Assembly: GCA_951802115.1 (NCBI GenBank)
Contig: CATOPL010000006.1
Coordinates: forward strand, 94,179 to 158,178
Reading direction: 5' to 3'
DNA length: 64,000 nt
Source of the DNA: an uncultured Lachnospiraceae bacterium
GTDB lineage: Bacteria; Bacillota; Clostridia; Lachnospirales; Lachnospiraceae
Shown: piece by piece, positions 32,479 to 41,985 of the stretch
Numbering within the stretch: the first letter of the stretch is position 1
Layout: the number at the start of each line of letters is the position of its first letter
Notes under the pieces: generated by a model
The model's input: the letters and a program-made list of their open reading frames with translations, nothing else
Databases searched by the model: none
What the model was told of the DNA's origin: nothing
Translations under genes and position numbers: made by a program

Positions 32479-34032
32479 ATGTCACAGATTGATGTAAGCA
32501 ACCTGACCTTTTATTATGAAGGCAGTTCAGATTATATTTTTGAGAACGTCTCTTTTTCCATTGATACAGACTGGAATCTGGGACTGATCGGAAGAAATGG
32601 AAAAGGGAAGACGACATTTTTACAGCTTCTTCTGGGCAATTATGAATACAAAGGAAATATTCGCTCTTCGGCATCGTTTGACGGATTCCCTTATCAGGTT
32701 CCGACAGGGGACCTGGAACGGTGCGGTGCAGAGCTTGCAGAAGAGTGGAAACCAGACAGCGAATCCTGGCGGATACTGTGTGAGCTGGACCGGATGGGAA
32801 TGGATGCAGAAGTGCTCTACCGGCCGTTTGGGACGCTCAGTCACGGAGAGCGTACGAAAGTCATGCTGGCGGTTCTTTTCTCCGGTACACACGATTTTCT
32901 GCTGATCGACGAGCCGACCAATCATCTGGATCAGGCGGCAAGAGAAACAGTAAAAGCGTATCTGGCAGGGAAAAAAGGATTTCTTCTCGTCTCTCATGAC
33001 CGTGATCTTCTGGATGCCTGTGTAGATCATGTGCTGGTATTGAACCGGCAGACGATTGAAGTGCAGAACGGCAATTTCTCCAGCTGGTGGGAGAATAAAA
33101 GCCGAAAGGATGCGTTTTCCAGGATGGAAAATGAAAAGCATCTAAAAGAGATCGGGAAGCTTAAAAAAGCGGCGGCGAGGAGCAGGCAGTGGGCGGATGC
33201 CAGTGAGAGGAGCAAGATCGGATTTGATCCTGTCAAAGTTCCGGATCACAAAGCAAAGAGACCATATATCGGAATGAAAACAAAGAAAATGTTAAGCCGG
33301 GTCAGACAGATGGAACAGCGGATCGGCCGGGAGATCGAGGAGAAAGAAGGACTTCTGGAAGATATCGAGGAGATGGTGGATTTAAAACTGATGCCGTTGG
33401 TTCACCATAAGAACTGTCTGGTTCGGGCAGACGGATACGGACTCGGGTACAAAAAGGCAGCTGGGCCTGTCTTTGAAGAATTGTGCTTTTCTGTGTGCCA
33501 GGGAGAGCGTGTGTTTCTGACCGGGGAGAACGGGTGCGGAAAATCGAGCCTGATCAAGGCAGTGCTTGCTAATCGCTCTGAGGAAAGAGAATATGAGTTT
33601 GAAAAACTGGGACTGGCAGAAAAAGGGATTCTGGAAACCGCTTCCCAAATGACCGTTTCCTATGTAAATCAGGATACTTCTTTTCTGCAGGGGGGAATCC
33701 GGGAATTCTGTAAAGAACGCGATCTGGACGAGAGTCTGTTTTGCGCGGTTCTTCGACAGCTTGATATGGAGCGGATACAGTTTGTAAAACCTATGGAAGG
33801 TTTTTCGGAAGGTCAGAAAAAGAAGGTCCTTCTGGCTGCCAGTCTTCTGACGCCCGCTCATTTGTATGTCTGGGATGAGCCGCTGAACTATATTGACGTC
33901 TTTACCAGGATGCAGATTGAGAAGCTGCTGCTTTCCTGCCGTCCGACAATGCTGGTGGTAGAGCATGACGTGCGTTTTCGGGAAGTAATTGCGACGAAAG
34001 TAGTAGATTTGAAAAAGCAGCCGGGCCGGTAA
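32479..34032 (+). CDS. ABC-F ATPase, Lsa-like ribosome protection protein
   Basis: The 517-residue protein has two ABC cassettes and no membrane helix, the ABC-F layout. The first has GRNGKGKTT, LSHGERTK and DFLLIDEPTNHLD; the second has GENGCGKSS, FSEGQKKK and YVWDEPLNY. A charged linker (about 210-300) separates them. The N-terminus (NLTFYYEGSSDYIFENVSFSIDTDW) is close to Lsa-type proteins, which free ribosomes from lincosamides, pleuromutilins and streptogramin A. Resistance in this strain is an inference from family and from its attenuator-like leader. AAAGGAGG precedes the ATG. Confidence 0.88.
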   Translation: MSQIDVSNLTFYYEGSSDYIFENVSFSIDTDWNLGLIGRNGKGKTTFLQLLLGNYEYKGNIRSSASFDGFPYQVPTGDLERCGAELAEEWKPDSESWRILCELDRMGMDAEVLYRPFGTLSHGERTKVMLAVLFSGTHDFLLIDEPTNHLDQAARETVKAYLAGKKGFLLVSHDRDLLDACVDHVLVLNRQTIEVQNGNFSSWWENKSRKDAFSRMENEKHLKEIGKLKKAAARSRQWADASERSKIGFDPVKVPDHKAKRPYIGMKTKKMLSRVRQMEQRIGREIEEKEGLLEDIEEMVDLKLMPLVHHKNCLVRADGYGLGYKKAAGPVFEELCFSVCQGERVFLTGENGCGKSSLIKAVLANRSEEREYEFEKLGLAEKGILETASQMTVSYVNQDTSFLQGGIREFCKERDLDESLFCAVLRQLDMERIQFVKPMEGFSEGQKKKVLLAASLLTPAHLYVWDEPLNYIDVFTRMQIEKLLLSCRPTMLVVEHDVRFREVIATKVVDLKKQPGR

Positions 34033-34169
34033 TTTTTTGTTCGCACCTTTTTGTAAATGATCTGAAAAAATTTCTGTGGTAATATCTGGTCAGATGCATA
34101 AAAAGGCAAAAGGCCGACACGTTGTTTTTGGAATCACAGAAAGCTGCAGATAAGAAAGAGGTGAATAGA

Positions 34170-35408
34170 ATGTTTGTGATCAGCAATGACAGGTTTGATA
34201 CAAAAGTTCCGGTGAAGGTGTGGCTTCAAAGCGGGGAAATGCTGGAAAAAGGATGTCTTGAGCAGGCGCTCCATCTTGCAAAGCTTCCGTTTGTCCGTCG
34301 CTGGGTATGTCTGATGCCGGATACGCATATGGGAAAAGGGATGCCAATCGGCGGTGTGATTGCTGCCAGGGATGTGATCATTCCCAATGCGGTCGGTTCG
34401 GATATCGGATGCGGTATGATTTTTGCACCGCTGAATGTAAAGCTTGAACAGGTTGAAGGGATCACGACCGGAAATGGATCTTTGATTCAGCTTTTGATCG
34501 GAGATATTCTGAGAAATATCCCCACCGGAGTCAACCGGTATAAAACGCCCCAGAAATCCTCGGTTCTCGATCTTGCCGGAGAACAGATGGAGCTGTATGA
34601 AGACAATCCGGAGCTGCTTTTTCTGATGGAAGATGGCTATTATCAGACGGGAACGCTTGGAGGCGGCAATCATTTTATTGAGCTTCAGGTGGATGAAGAA
34701 GGTTTTCTGGGGATTATGATCCATTCGGGAAGTCGTCACATGGGAAAAAAGATCTGTGATGTATTTCATAAAAAGGCCAGAGTGCTGAATGAAAAATGGT
34801 ATTCTCAGGTGCCAGATGAATATCGGCTGGCGTTCTTTCCGACGGATACAGAGGAAGGAAAACAGTATATCCGGTGGATGAATCTGGCACTGGATTATGC
34901 ATATGAAAACCGACAGCGTATGATGGAGCGTGTCATGGAACTTACGGTAAAGCATCTGAAAAAATATGCGCATGTGGACGTCGAGTTTGGTGAAGTGATC
35001 AACTGCCACCACAATTATGCAGCTATCGAGAATCATTATGGAGAGAATGTCTGGGTACACCGCAAAGGTGCCACCCCTGCAAGAGCAGGAGAGATTGCAG
35101 TCATTCCGGGCGCCATGGGATCTTACAGCTATGTGGTGGAAGGACTTGGCAATCCGGAGTCATTTTTCTCTTCCTCCCATGGGGCAGGAAGATCCTATTC
35201 CAGAAAAGGCGCTATGGAAGCCTTTTCGACGGAACAGGTAATCCTGGATTTGAGAGAACATCAGGTAGTGCTTGGAAAGCATAAGAAAAATGACGTGGCG
35301 GAGGAATGCCGTTTTGCCTATAAAGATATTGATATGGTCATGGAGCAGCAAAAGGAGCTGGTGAAACCTCTGAAAAAGCTTCGGACTGTGGGCGTGGTAA
35401 AAGGTTAA
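34170..35408 (+). CDS. RtcB-family RNA ligase
   Basis: The 412-residue protein has the RtcB signatures GSDIGCGM (metal and GMP site), GGGNHFIELQVDE, HSGSRHMGKK, CHHNYAAIENH and the guanylylated-His region SSSHGAGRSYSRKGA. RtcB joins RNA 3'-phosphate ends to 5'-OH ends using GTP and Mn. At about 410 residues it is one of the shorter bacterial forms. I chose ATG 34170, which has AGAGGTG about 7 bases upstream. It is convergent with coaBC, with 15 bases between stops. No archease or rtcA gene is next to it. Confidence 0.92.
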   Translation: MFVISNDRFDTKVPVKVWLQSGEMLEKGCLEQALHLAKLPFVRRWVCLMPDTHMGKGMPIGGVIAARDVIIPNAVGSDIGCGMIFAPLNVKLEQVEGITTGNGSLIQLLIGDILRNIPTGVNRYKTPQKSSVLDLAGEQMELYEDNPELLFLMEDGYYQTGTLGGGNHFIELQVDEEGFLGIMIHSGSRHMGKKICDVFHKKARVLNEKWYSQVPDEYRLAFFPTDTEEGKQYIRWMNLALDYAYENRQRMMERVMELTVKHLKKYAHVDVEFGEVINCHHNYAAIENHYGENVWVHRKGATPARAGEIAVIPGAMGSYSYVVEGLGNPESFFSSSHGAGRSYSRKGAMEAFSTEQVILDLREHQVVLGKHKKNDVAEECRFAYKDIDMVMEQQKELVKPLKKLRTVGVVKG

Positions 35409-35423
35409 GCAAAAAATTGTTTT

Positions 35424-36623
35424 TTACCGGTCTGTTGAAGAGATAATTATATGGTCCAGAAGGGCGTGCGCTACCTCATCCTTGCTCATGAGAGGCAATT
35501 CCTGCACGCTGTTTTTGGTGATCAGTGTGACTACATTGGTGTCGGTGCCGAAGCCGGCGCCGGCGACTTTGAGATTATTGGCCACAATCATGTCTACATT
35601 TTTCCGCTGCAGTTTCTGCTGAGAATTTTCGAGCATGTGTTCCGTCTCCATGGAAAATCCACAGAGAAACTGTCCACTCCGTTTGTGTTCACCAAGATGT
35701 TTGAGAATATCCGGAGTGCGCTTCAGCGGAATGCTCATCTGGCTGTCTTTTTTCTTTATTTTCTCATTGCTGACCGTTGCCGGAGTATAATCCGCCACGG
35801 CAGCCGCCTTGATGATGATGTCCTGTTCCTCTGATACGGCGGTAACCGCCTGGAACATTTCTTCGGCGGATCGGATCGGGATGATTTTTACAAAGGGCGG
35901 GGGTGTCAGACTTACAGGTCCCGTGACAAGGGTTACATCCGCGCCTCTTAGCATGGCGGCGCGGGCGATGGCATAACCCATCCTGCCAGTAGAATGATTG
36001 GTGATCATGCGGACCGGATCAATGGCTTCCTGGGTCGGGCCGGCGGTGACAAGGATCTTTTTGCCGGACAGATTTTTTTCACAGGCGATCTCTTTTAGCA
36101 CAAAAGAGAGAAGTTCTTCCGGCTCCGGCATCTTGCCGGCTCCGGTGTCTCCACAGGCCAGCCGTCCGCAGGCGGGTTCTATGATTTTGAAACCGTATTT
36201 TTTCAGCAGATGCAGGTTATCCTGCACGGCAGGATTTTCATACATGGCGGTGTTCATGGCAGGAGAGAGAAGCTTCGGACAGGTGCATGCTGTCAGGGTG
36301 GTGGTCAGCATATCGTCGGCAATGCCGTGTGCAAGCTTGCCGATGACGTTGGCGGAAGCAGGAGCGATCAGCGCAAGATCTGCGCGTTTTGCCACGGAAA
36401 TATGTTCTACTTCAAAAGAAAAGTTCCGGTCAAAGGTATCGATCAGGCATTTCATTCCCGTCAGTGTTTCAAAGGTGACAGGATTGATAAAGTGCGCTGC
36501 GTTTCTGGTCATGATGACCTGTACCTGACAATGCTGTTTTCTAAGAGCGCTGGCAAGCGCGGCAGCTTTATAAGCGGCGATGCTTCCGGTTACTCCCAAT
36601 ATTACATACTTATTTTTTAACAT
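35424..36623 (-). CDS. coaBC: Phosphopantothenoylcysteine decarboxylase / phosphopantothenate-cysteine ligase
   Basis: The 399-residue protein is bifunctional. The CoaC half starts MLKNKYVILGVTGSIAAYKAA and has the flavin and active-site region PAMNTAMYENPAVQDNL with the substrate-binding Cys/Gly part ACGDTGAGKMPEPEE. The CoaB half begins KILVTAGPTQEAIDPVRMITNHSTGRMGYA. It carries out the second and third steps of coenzyme A synthesis. ATG 36623 has GAGGTG 7 bases upstream. It is divergent from coaX, which makes the substrate, so 257 bases between them hold the control region of both CoA genes. Confidence 0.95.
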   Translation of the reverse strand: MLKNKYVILGVTGSIAAYKAAALASALRKQHCQVQVIMTRNAAHFINPVTFETLTGMKCLIDTFDRNFSFEVEHISVAKRADLALIAPASANVIGKLAHGIADDMLTTTLTACTCPKLLSPAMNTAMYENPAVQDNLHLLKKYGFKIIEPACGRLACGDTGAGKMPEPEELLSFVLKEIACEKNLSGKKILVTAGPTQEAIDPVRMITNHSTGRMGYAIARAAMLRGADVTLVTGPVSLTPPPFVKIIPIRSAEEMFQAVTAVSEEQDIIIKAAAVADYTPATVSNEKIKKKDSQMSIPLKRTPDILKHLGEHKRSGQFLCGFSMETEHMLENSQQKLQRKNVDMIVANNLKVAGAGFGTDTNVVTLITKNSVQELPLMSKDEVAHALLDHIIISSTDR

Positions 36624-36880
36624 AATAAAGCACCTCAAAAAGTTCAGTGTGTTCTTGAAACCGTTCCCGAATCGTCCAAAATCTCTCACAGACAGCGAAC
36701 AGCAAATTTCAGACGCGTTTTCGGGGACTTCAAGAGCGTATGATCGTTGTTGCTGACAGGAATTCTGTCAGTATAAATATGACACAGGCTTTTGTAAAAG
36801 TAAAGCAGAAGACTTTTTTTTGCAGAAAAAACGTGCTATGATAGTTGCAGTTCGAATTTATGAAGGATAAGGTGAAAGAG

Positions 36881-37645
36881 ATGATACTTGCAGTAGATAT
36901 TGGAAATACAAACATCGTAGTCGGGTGTATCGACGGTGATAAGGTCTGTTTTGTAGAGCGTCTGTCTACCGTTTCCACACGCACGGAGCTGGAATATGCG
37001 ATCAGTTTTAAAAATATTCTGGAGTTGTACGGGATTCATACGGACGAACTGTACGGAGGTATTATTTCCTCAGTTGTTCCGCCGGTTACAAATACGGTAA
37101 AACGTTCTATGGAGAAGATTTTGAACCATGATGTCCTCGTTATCGGACCGGGTGTGAAAACCGGGCTGAATATTCTGATGGATGATCCCAGACAGGTGGG
37201 GAGCGACCGGATCGTCAATGCAGTAGCGGTGATTCATGAATATCCGGTTCCGGCGGCAATTATCGATATGGGAACAGCGACGACTATCTGTATTGTGGAT
37301 GAAAAGAAGAATTATATCGGCGGGGCGATCATTCCGGGGGCGCGCATCTCGGCGGACACTCTGACAGCGAAGACGGCGCAGCTTCCCAAGATCAGCATCG
37401 AGCCGCCGGCCAGACTGATCGGAAAGAATACTGTGGACTGTATGAAGAGCGGGGTCTTTTATGGAAATGCGGCTCTGCTTGACGGTATGCTGGACCGCAT
37501 GGAGAAAGAGATGGGACAGAAGCTGACGATTATTGCCACCGGCGGGCTTGCCAGATCTTTGATTCCGCACTGCAGCCATGAGATCATACTGGATGACGAG
37601 CTGCTTTTGAAAGGGCTTAAAATTATTTACGAAAAAAATCAGTGA
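36881..37645 (+). CDS. coaX: Type III pantothenate kinase CoaX
   Basis: The 254-residue protein begins MILAVDIGNTNIVVG with the ATP-binding loop and has PRQVGSDRIVNAVA and IDMGTATTICIVDE with catalytic Asp, and GGAIIPGARIS. It phosphorylates pantothenate, the first step of CoA synthesis, and type III enzymes are not inhibited by CoA. ATG 36881 has AAGGTGAAAGAG upstream. An extended -10 element (TGCTATGAT, 36834-36842) lies 38 bases before it. It is divergent from coaBC. A terminator follows at 37669. Confidence 0.95.
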   Translation: MILAVDIGNTNIVVGCIDGDKVCFVERLSTVSTRTELEYAISFKNILELYGIHTDELYGGIISSVVPPVTNTVKRSMEKILNHDVLVIGPGVKTGLNILMDDPRQVGSDRIVNAVAVIHEYPVPAAIIDMGTATTICIVDEKKNYIGGAIIPGARISADTLTAKTAQLPKISIEPPARLIGKNTVDCMKSGVFYGNAALLDGMLDRMEKEMGQKLTIIATGGLARSLIPHCSHEIILDDELLLKGLKIIYEKNQ

Positions 37646-37668
37646 TCATTTCAGACATAACAGGAACA

Positions 37669-37717
37669 GGGCTGGTGCAGAATGGGATTCTGCGCCGGCC
37701 CCGTTTGAAAAGTTTTT
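37669..37717. terminator. Terminator between coaX and the DUF1292 gene
   Basis: GGGCTGGTGCAGAAT (37669-37683) pairs with ATTCTGCGCCGGCCC (37687-37701), including G-U pairs, and is followed by a GTTTGAAAAGTTTTT tail. It serves coaX and perhaps the convergent gene. Confidence 0.75.
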
Positions 37718-38066
37718 AATTCAGGTCGTTTTCGGATACCAGTTCATCATATTCCATGGTATCCAGTAGCTCATCAAAGGCATCGGAAGCCGCTTCGTAT
37801 TCGGCATCGCTGTCAATGTTTTCCAGCTGTGGATTGCCTGCAGCGTCTCTTTTATAACGGTACAGATAAACTTCTCCGTCTGTATTGGTACCGTTTTCAT
37901 CCAGAGGGAGAAGGGCAATATATTCCTGGTTATCTGCGTCGAAGATTCCAATAATACCGCATTCAATGGTACTGTCGTCATCAAGAGTCAGTGTTACGGT
38001 CACACCCTCGCCGCCGCAGGAAGCGCAGTCGCCGTTGCATTTGGTTTCATCACATGTATTGGACAT
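37716..38066 (-). CDS. DUF1292 domain protein
   Basis: The 116-residue acidic protein has a Cys-rich N-terminus (CDETKCNGDCASCGGEG) and the DUF1292 core VTLTLDDDSTIECGIIGIFDADNQEYIALLPLDE, then YLYRYK and EYEAASDAFDELLDTME. DUF1292 proteins are common and conserved in Firmicutes, but their role is unknown. The Cys cluster might bind metal. The ribosome binding site GAGG follows directly on the stop of a short upstream frame (38067-38455). Its 3' end meets the coaX terminator. Confidence 0.85.
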   Translation of the reverse strand: MSNTCDETKCNGDCASCGGEGVTVTLTLDDDSTIECGIIGIFDADNQEYIALLPLDENGTNTDGEVYLYRYKRDAAGNPQLENIDSDAEYEAASDAFDELLDTMEYDELVSENDLN

Positions 38067-38455
38067 TTGTAAACCTCACATTTCTTTCTCGTATTTTGTC
38101 AGTGGTTGTCCTAAAAAGAGTCTGAATAATCCTTTCCAGCCATCTGTACGCATCACTTTGGTAGTCCTTGGACCCAATTCACTTCCCACAGTCTGCTACG
38201 CAGCGTTCATTGGGATCAAAACTCCCGTAAACGGTAACGCAAAGCTGACAAAAAAGCAATTTTCAGGCACGTTTTCGTACAGTAAAACAGATAGACGGTA
38301 TATAGATCTGCCGGCAATCAGTTTCGACTGAACCTATGATAACTGTATCAGAATATGCGTGTATTTGCAAGTCCCATTTGTGTTGTTGCAGAGGCGTATA
38401 AAAAAGTTTCGGGATACAGGCGGAATAATGAAAAAACGACTGTATGAGGATATGG
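38067..38455. other. Intergenic stretch without a clear gene
   Basis: On the reverse strand, a frame of about 37 codons beginning at a GTG ends VMRTDGWKGLFRLF, then GQPLTKYEKEM, with its stop in the DUF1292 ribosome binding site. No ribosome binding site precedes it, so it may be a leader peptide, a gene remnant or chance. Nothing else recognisable. Confidence 0.3.
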
Positions 38456-39787
38456 TTACATAGTCAGTTCTTTGTATTTTTTCCGGTAAAAAAAGACAGA
38501 AAGAATCATGGCAATGCTCCATCCTGCGGGCCACGCGCACCATATGCCTGTTGCAGAGCCGGTCCATTCTGAGAGGATGAATGCCAGTACAACGCGCAGG
38601 ATCAGGTCGGTGAAGGTGGCGGCCATAAACTGCCACATTGCACTGACTCCGCGAAGGATGCCGTCTGCCGTCAGTTTGGCAGATACAACAGGATAGAATG
38701 GGGACAGGATCCATAAAAACTGTCTGCCGGTCATCAGAGCGGCCGCAGACTCCTGTTCGATAAAAAGAAGCAGCAGATATTTGTTGAAGAACAGGTACAG
38801 GATACAAAAAGGGATACACAGATACCATACCAGTTTCAGTCCTGCCCGGAAACCTGCCTGGATTCGTTGCAACTTATGAGCGCCGAGGTTCTGCGCGGAA
38901 TAATTGGAGATTCCGTTTCCGACGGTAGTAAAAGAGGTGATGACCATGTTATTCAGTTTGACAGCGGCAGAATATCCTGCCATAACGGAGGCACCGAATC
39001 CGTTGATCACACTCTGAATCATAATATTTCCCACAGAGATAAAGCTTTGCTGCAGAATGCTGGGAATTGCGACACTGATCATTTTTTTCAGAAGTCCGCG
39101 GTCAAATACGGCAGAATGGCCTGAGACCGGGAGTTTTTTCAGCCTTGCCCATACCGTGAGAACTGCCAGCATACAGCTGACTCCCTGACATAAAAATGTC
39201 GCCCACGCGACTCCTGCCACACCCATATCAAATGCGGTCACGAACAGAATATCCATGCCGATGTTGGAGATGGAGGAGACTGCCAGGAAGTAAAACGGGG
39301 TTTTGGAGTCTCCCAGTGCGGAGAAAATTCCGGTTGCAATATTGTAAAAAAATACAAACGGAAGACCCGCGATATAAATATCCAGATACAGCTGCGAGTC
39401 TGAGAGGACTTCAGCCGGCGTCCGGATCAGGCGCAGAAGAGAGCTGCAGCCCGGGATTCCGCTGACTATCAGAACAGCACAGAGAACAGCGCTGAAAATA
39501 CAGGAAGTTGTTACTGCCGTCTTCAGCCGGCCGTATTCCCGGGCGCCGAACAGTTGTGAGACAACAACAGAACAGCCAATATTGCAGCCAAATGCAAAGG
39601 CAATGAAGATCAGGGTAACTTCGTAACTGTTTCCTACGGCGGCAAGGGCCTTTTCGCCGATGAATCTGCCTGCTACGAGGCTGTCGGCAATATTGTAAAG
39701 CTGCTGGAAGAGAATGCTGCCAAACAGAGGCAGACAGAAATTTTGCAATACCGTTTCTGGTTTTCCGGTTGTCAGGTCCTTATTCAT
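38456..39787 (-). CDS. MATE family multidrug efflux transporter
   Basis: The 443-residue protein has about twelve membrane helices in two similar halves, with MATE signatures LFGSILFQQLYNIADSLVAGRFIGEKALAAVGNS and, in the second half, QNLGAHKLQRIQAGFRAG. MATE proteins export cationic drugs or metabolites with a Na+ or H+ gradient. It is divergent from a LysR-type gene 140 bases away, a pairing that suggests local control. The substrate is unknown. A second MATE gene begins at the right end of the window. Confidence 0.93.
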   Translation of the reverse strand: MNKDLTTGKPETVLQNFCLPLFGSILFQQLYNIADSLVAGRFIGEKALAAVGNSYEVTLIFIAFAFGCNIGCSVVVSQLFGAREYGRLKTAVTTSCIFSAVLCAVLIVSGIPGCSSLLRLIRTPAEVLSDSQLYLDIYIAGLPFVFFYNIATGIFSALGDSKTPFYFLAVSSISNIGMDILFVTAFDMGVAGVAWATFLCQGVSCMLAVLTVWARLKKLPVSGHSAVFDRGLLKKMISVAIPSILQQSFISVGNIMIQSVINGFGASVMAGYSAAVKLNNMVITSFTTVGNGISNYSAQNLGAHKLQRIQAGFRAGLKLVWYLCIPFCILYLFFNKYLLLLFIEQESAAALMTGRQFLWILSPFYPVVSAKLTADGILRGVSAMWQFMAATFTDLILRVVLAFILSEWTGSATGIWCAWPAGWSIAMILSVFFYRKKYKELTM

Positions 39788-39927
39788 GAAATCACATCCT
39801 TTTCGATTGCTATGTATACACAGAAAGACTCCGGGAATACAATTTACTTATATCCAGAGACGTATTATAATACATTTTAAGAAACACGAAAAATATATAT
39901 AACATATCATAGAAATATAAAAATTAT

Positions 39928-40857
39928 ATGGATATCAGTTTTGAATATTATAAAATATTTTATTATGTGGCAAAATATGGGAACATTACCAAAGCCGCCG
40001 CCGCGCTTGGCAGCAGTCAGCCGAATGTGACGCGGATGATGAAGCTTTTGGAAGCGCAGTTAAACTGCAGACTGTTTATCCGCGAGGCAAGAGGGATCAG
40101 TCTGACGGAGGACGGCAGGCTGTTATACTCTCATGTGGAGATTGCATACAGGCATCTGATGAACGCGCAGGAGGAAATATGCGGTCAGGATTCACCAAGA
40201 TGCGGAACGGTGGAAATCGGGGCAACAGAAACGGCGCTTCATCTGTTTTTGCTGGATGCGATGCGTGGATTTAAACTGGAACATCCTGCGGTCAGAATCA
40301 AGATCCATAACTACACGACGCCAAGGATTATAAAACATCTGATCAGCGGAAGACTGGATTTTGCGGTGATTACAACTCCTTTTGAAATACCAAAAACACT
40401 GTCCTGTGTGAAAGTGCTGGATTTTGAAGAGATTCTGACAGGCGGGATACAGTATAAAGATCTGGGAAGTACCTGCCTGAAGCTTAAAGATATTAAAAAT
40501 TATCCCTGGGTCGGACTCGGCAGAGGGAGTGCGACATACGATCTTTATAAAGATTTTTTTATAGGACACAGGATCGATATAGAACCTGATATGGAAGTTG
40601 AAACATTTGACCTCATGATTCCGTTGATCGAGAACAATTTTGGAATTGGATTTGTGCCTGAACAGCTGGCGGTTCCGTTTTTAGAAGAAAAGCGGCTGGT
40701 ACAGATTCCGTTTGACTGCAAAGCGCCCGGTCGGGCCATTGAGATCGTATCAGACAAAGGTCGGGGGAAAAGCCTTGCGGCAGATACTTTTTACAGATAC
40801 CTGACAGATATGTCCGGCAGAAATTATGACGTAAAACAGACAGGTTGCGTATACTGA
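39928..40857 (+). CDS. LysR-family transcriptional regulator
   Basis: The 309-residue protein has an N-terminal winged helix (FYYVAKYGNITKAAAALGSSQPNVTRMMKLLEAQLNCRLF) and a substrate-binding domain (VEIGATETALHLFLLDAM to the end). LysR proteins usually control a divergent gene, here the MATE transporter, in response to a small molecule. The 50 bases before the ATG are almost pure A and T, with no ribosome binding site, so the start is uncertain or the message is poorly translated. No ligand can be inferred. Confidence 0.9.
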   Translation: MDISFEYYKIFYYVAKYGNITKAAAALGSSQPNVTRMMKLLEAQLNCRLFIREARGISLTEDGRLLYSHVEIAYRHLMNAQEEICGQDSPRCGTVEIGATETALHLFLLDAMRGFKLEHPAVRIKIHNYTTPRIIKHLISGRLDFAVITTPFEIPKTLSCVKVLDFEEILTGGIQYKDLGSTCLKLKDIKNYPWVGLGRGSATYDLYKDFFIGHRIDIEPDMEVETFDLMIPLIENNFGIGFVPEQLAVPFLEEKRLVQIPFDCKAPGRAIEIVSDKGRGKSLAADTFYRYLTDMSGRNYDVKQTGCVY

Positions 40858-40974
40858 GAGCTCTATGCTTCAGACACATTCTGGACACAGGCAGAAGAAT
40901 TGACGTAGACAGACTGCTCCAGATTCTCAGGAAATATCTGAAGTGATATCGTCAGACTGGCTGTCTGCTGTTGA

Positions 40975-41082
40975 TGTGTCTTATTATTTGATGTATATCC
41001 GGCAAACAACTATCTGAACAAAACCGGATACTGCAGGGCACTGGGAATGCAGGATCAGGGAAAGGAGGAAATCAGCAGGTGA
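40975..41082 (+). pseudogene. Possible fragment of a GNAT-type gene
   Basis: A frame of about 35 codons without a start reads FDVYPANNYLNKTGYCRALGM, recalling the C-terminal part of GNAT acetyltransferases. It ends inside the start of the methyltransferase gene. Weak; could be chance. Confidence 0.2.
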
Positions 41083-41714
41083 GGCAAAAGGAATACTGGG
41101 ACAGTGTCTCGGAAAAAAAGGAATTTACTACGCCGTTTCAGGCGGAAGAATTTGCAGAATATGTAAAACAGGATAGTTGTATTCTGGATGTAGGCTGCGG
41201 ATATGGGAGAACAATGAACGAACTCTATCAGAGAGGTTACCGGAATCTGACCGGCATTGATTTTTCTGCCGGTATGATAGAGAGGGGAAAAGTACAGTTT
41301 CCGTATCTGGATCTGCGGGTGAAGGAGGATGAACGGATTGATCTGCCGGACAAAAGCGTCGATGCGGTGATACTTTTTGCGGTTCTGACCTGTATCAGGA
41401 CAGATGAAGAGCAAAAGAAACTGATAGCAGAGATTCAGAGAGTATTAAAACCACGGGGAATTCTGTATGTCAATGATTTTCTGCTGAACACTGATGAAAG
41501 AAATGTGTCCCGGTACGAAAAGTATTGGAAAACATATGGAATCTACGGTGTTTTTGAGCTTTTGGAAGGTGCGGTATGCAGACATCACAATGAGGCCTGG
41601 ATTCGGCAGCTTCTGAATCCATTTTCACAGCTGGAATACAGCCATCTGACTTTTACAACGATGAACGGACACCAGTCAAATGGATTTTATTTTATAGGGG
41701 AACTGACAGAATAA
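41079..41714 (+). CDS. Class I SAM-dependent methyltransferase
   Basis: The 211-residue protein shows the SAM-binding motif I ILDVGCGYGRTMNEL (about 35-49), acidic motif II in GIDFSAGMIERGK, and SVDAVILFAVLTCI after it, followed by a domain with LKPRGILYVNDFLLN. This is a Methyltransf_11/25-type enzyme; the acceptor cannot be inferred. GTG 41079 is the start, with AAAGGAGG about 9-10 bases upstream. It stands alone between the LysR gene and an acyltransferase gene. Confidence 0.85.
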   Translation: MRQKEYWDSVSEKKEFTTPFQAEEFAEYVKQDSCILDVGCGYGRTMNELYQRGYRNLTGIDFSAGMIERGKVQFPYLDLRVKEDERIDLPDKSVDAVILFAVLTCIRTDEEQKKLIAEIQRVLKPRGILYVNDFLLNTDERNVSRYEKYWKTYGIYGVFELLEGAVCRHHNEAWIRQLLNPFSQLEYSHLTFTTMNGHQSNGFYFIGELTE

Positions 41715-41922
41715 TCTTAATCTGTCCTAAGTTCATTTCATATAATCGACGGCGCCAGGGTTATTTGAAGCAGATTTCTAACAGGCTGTAACATACGACC
41801 GTCAGACAAGAAATATAAAGAAGCGCTCTGGCTGCTGACTTTCCATAACTGTGACTCAGAGTCTCCGAAAAGTAATTTTTAAGAAAGTTATAAGAAATTC
41901 TATATATAATTTCAAGAAAAAG

Positions 41923-41970
41923 CGCTGTCGGTTCTGATATCATATGGCTGGAACGGACAGTGTTTTTTTT
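41923..41970 (+). terminator. Terminator hairpin directly before the acyltransferase ribosome binding site
   Basis: CGCTGTC and GTTC on the left (41923-41934) pair with GAAC and GACAGTG on the right (41951-41962), followed by eight T. A TATAAT box lies at 41905-41910. The T-run ends only one base before GAGGAGG of the next gene, so if that TATAAT is used, the hairpin would act as an attenuator. Confidence 0.7.
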
Positions 41971-41985
41971 GAGGAGGAGCGGCAT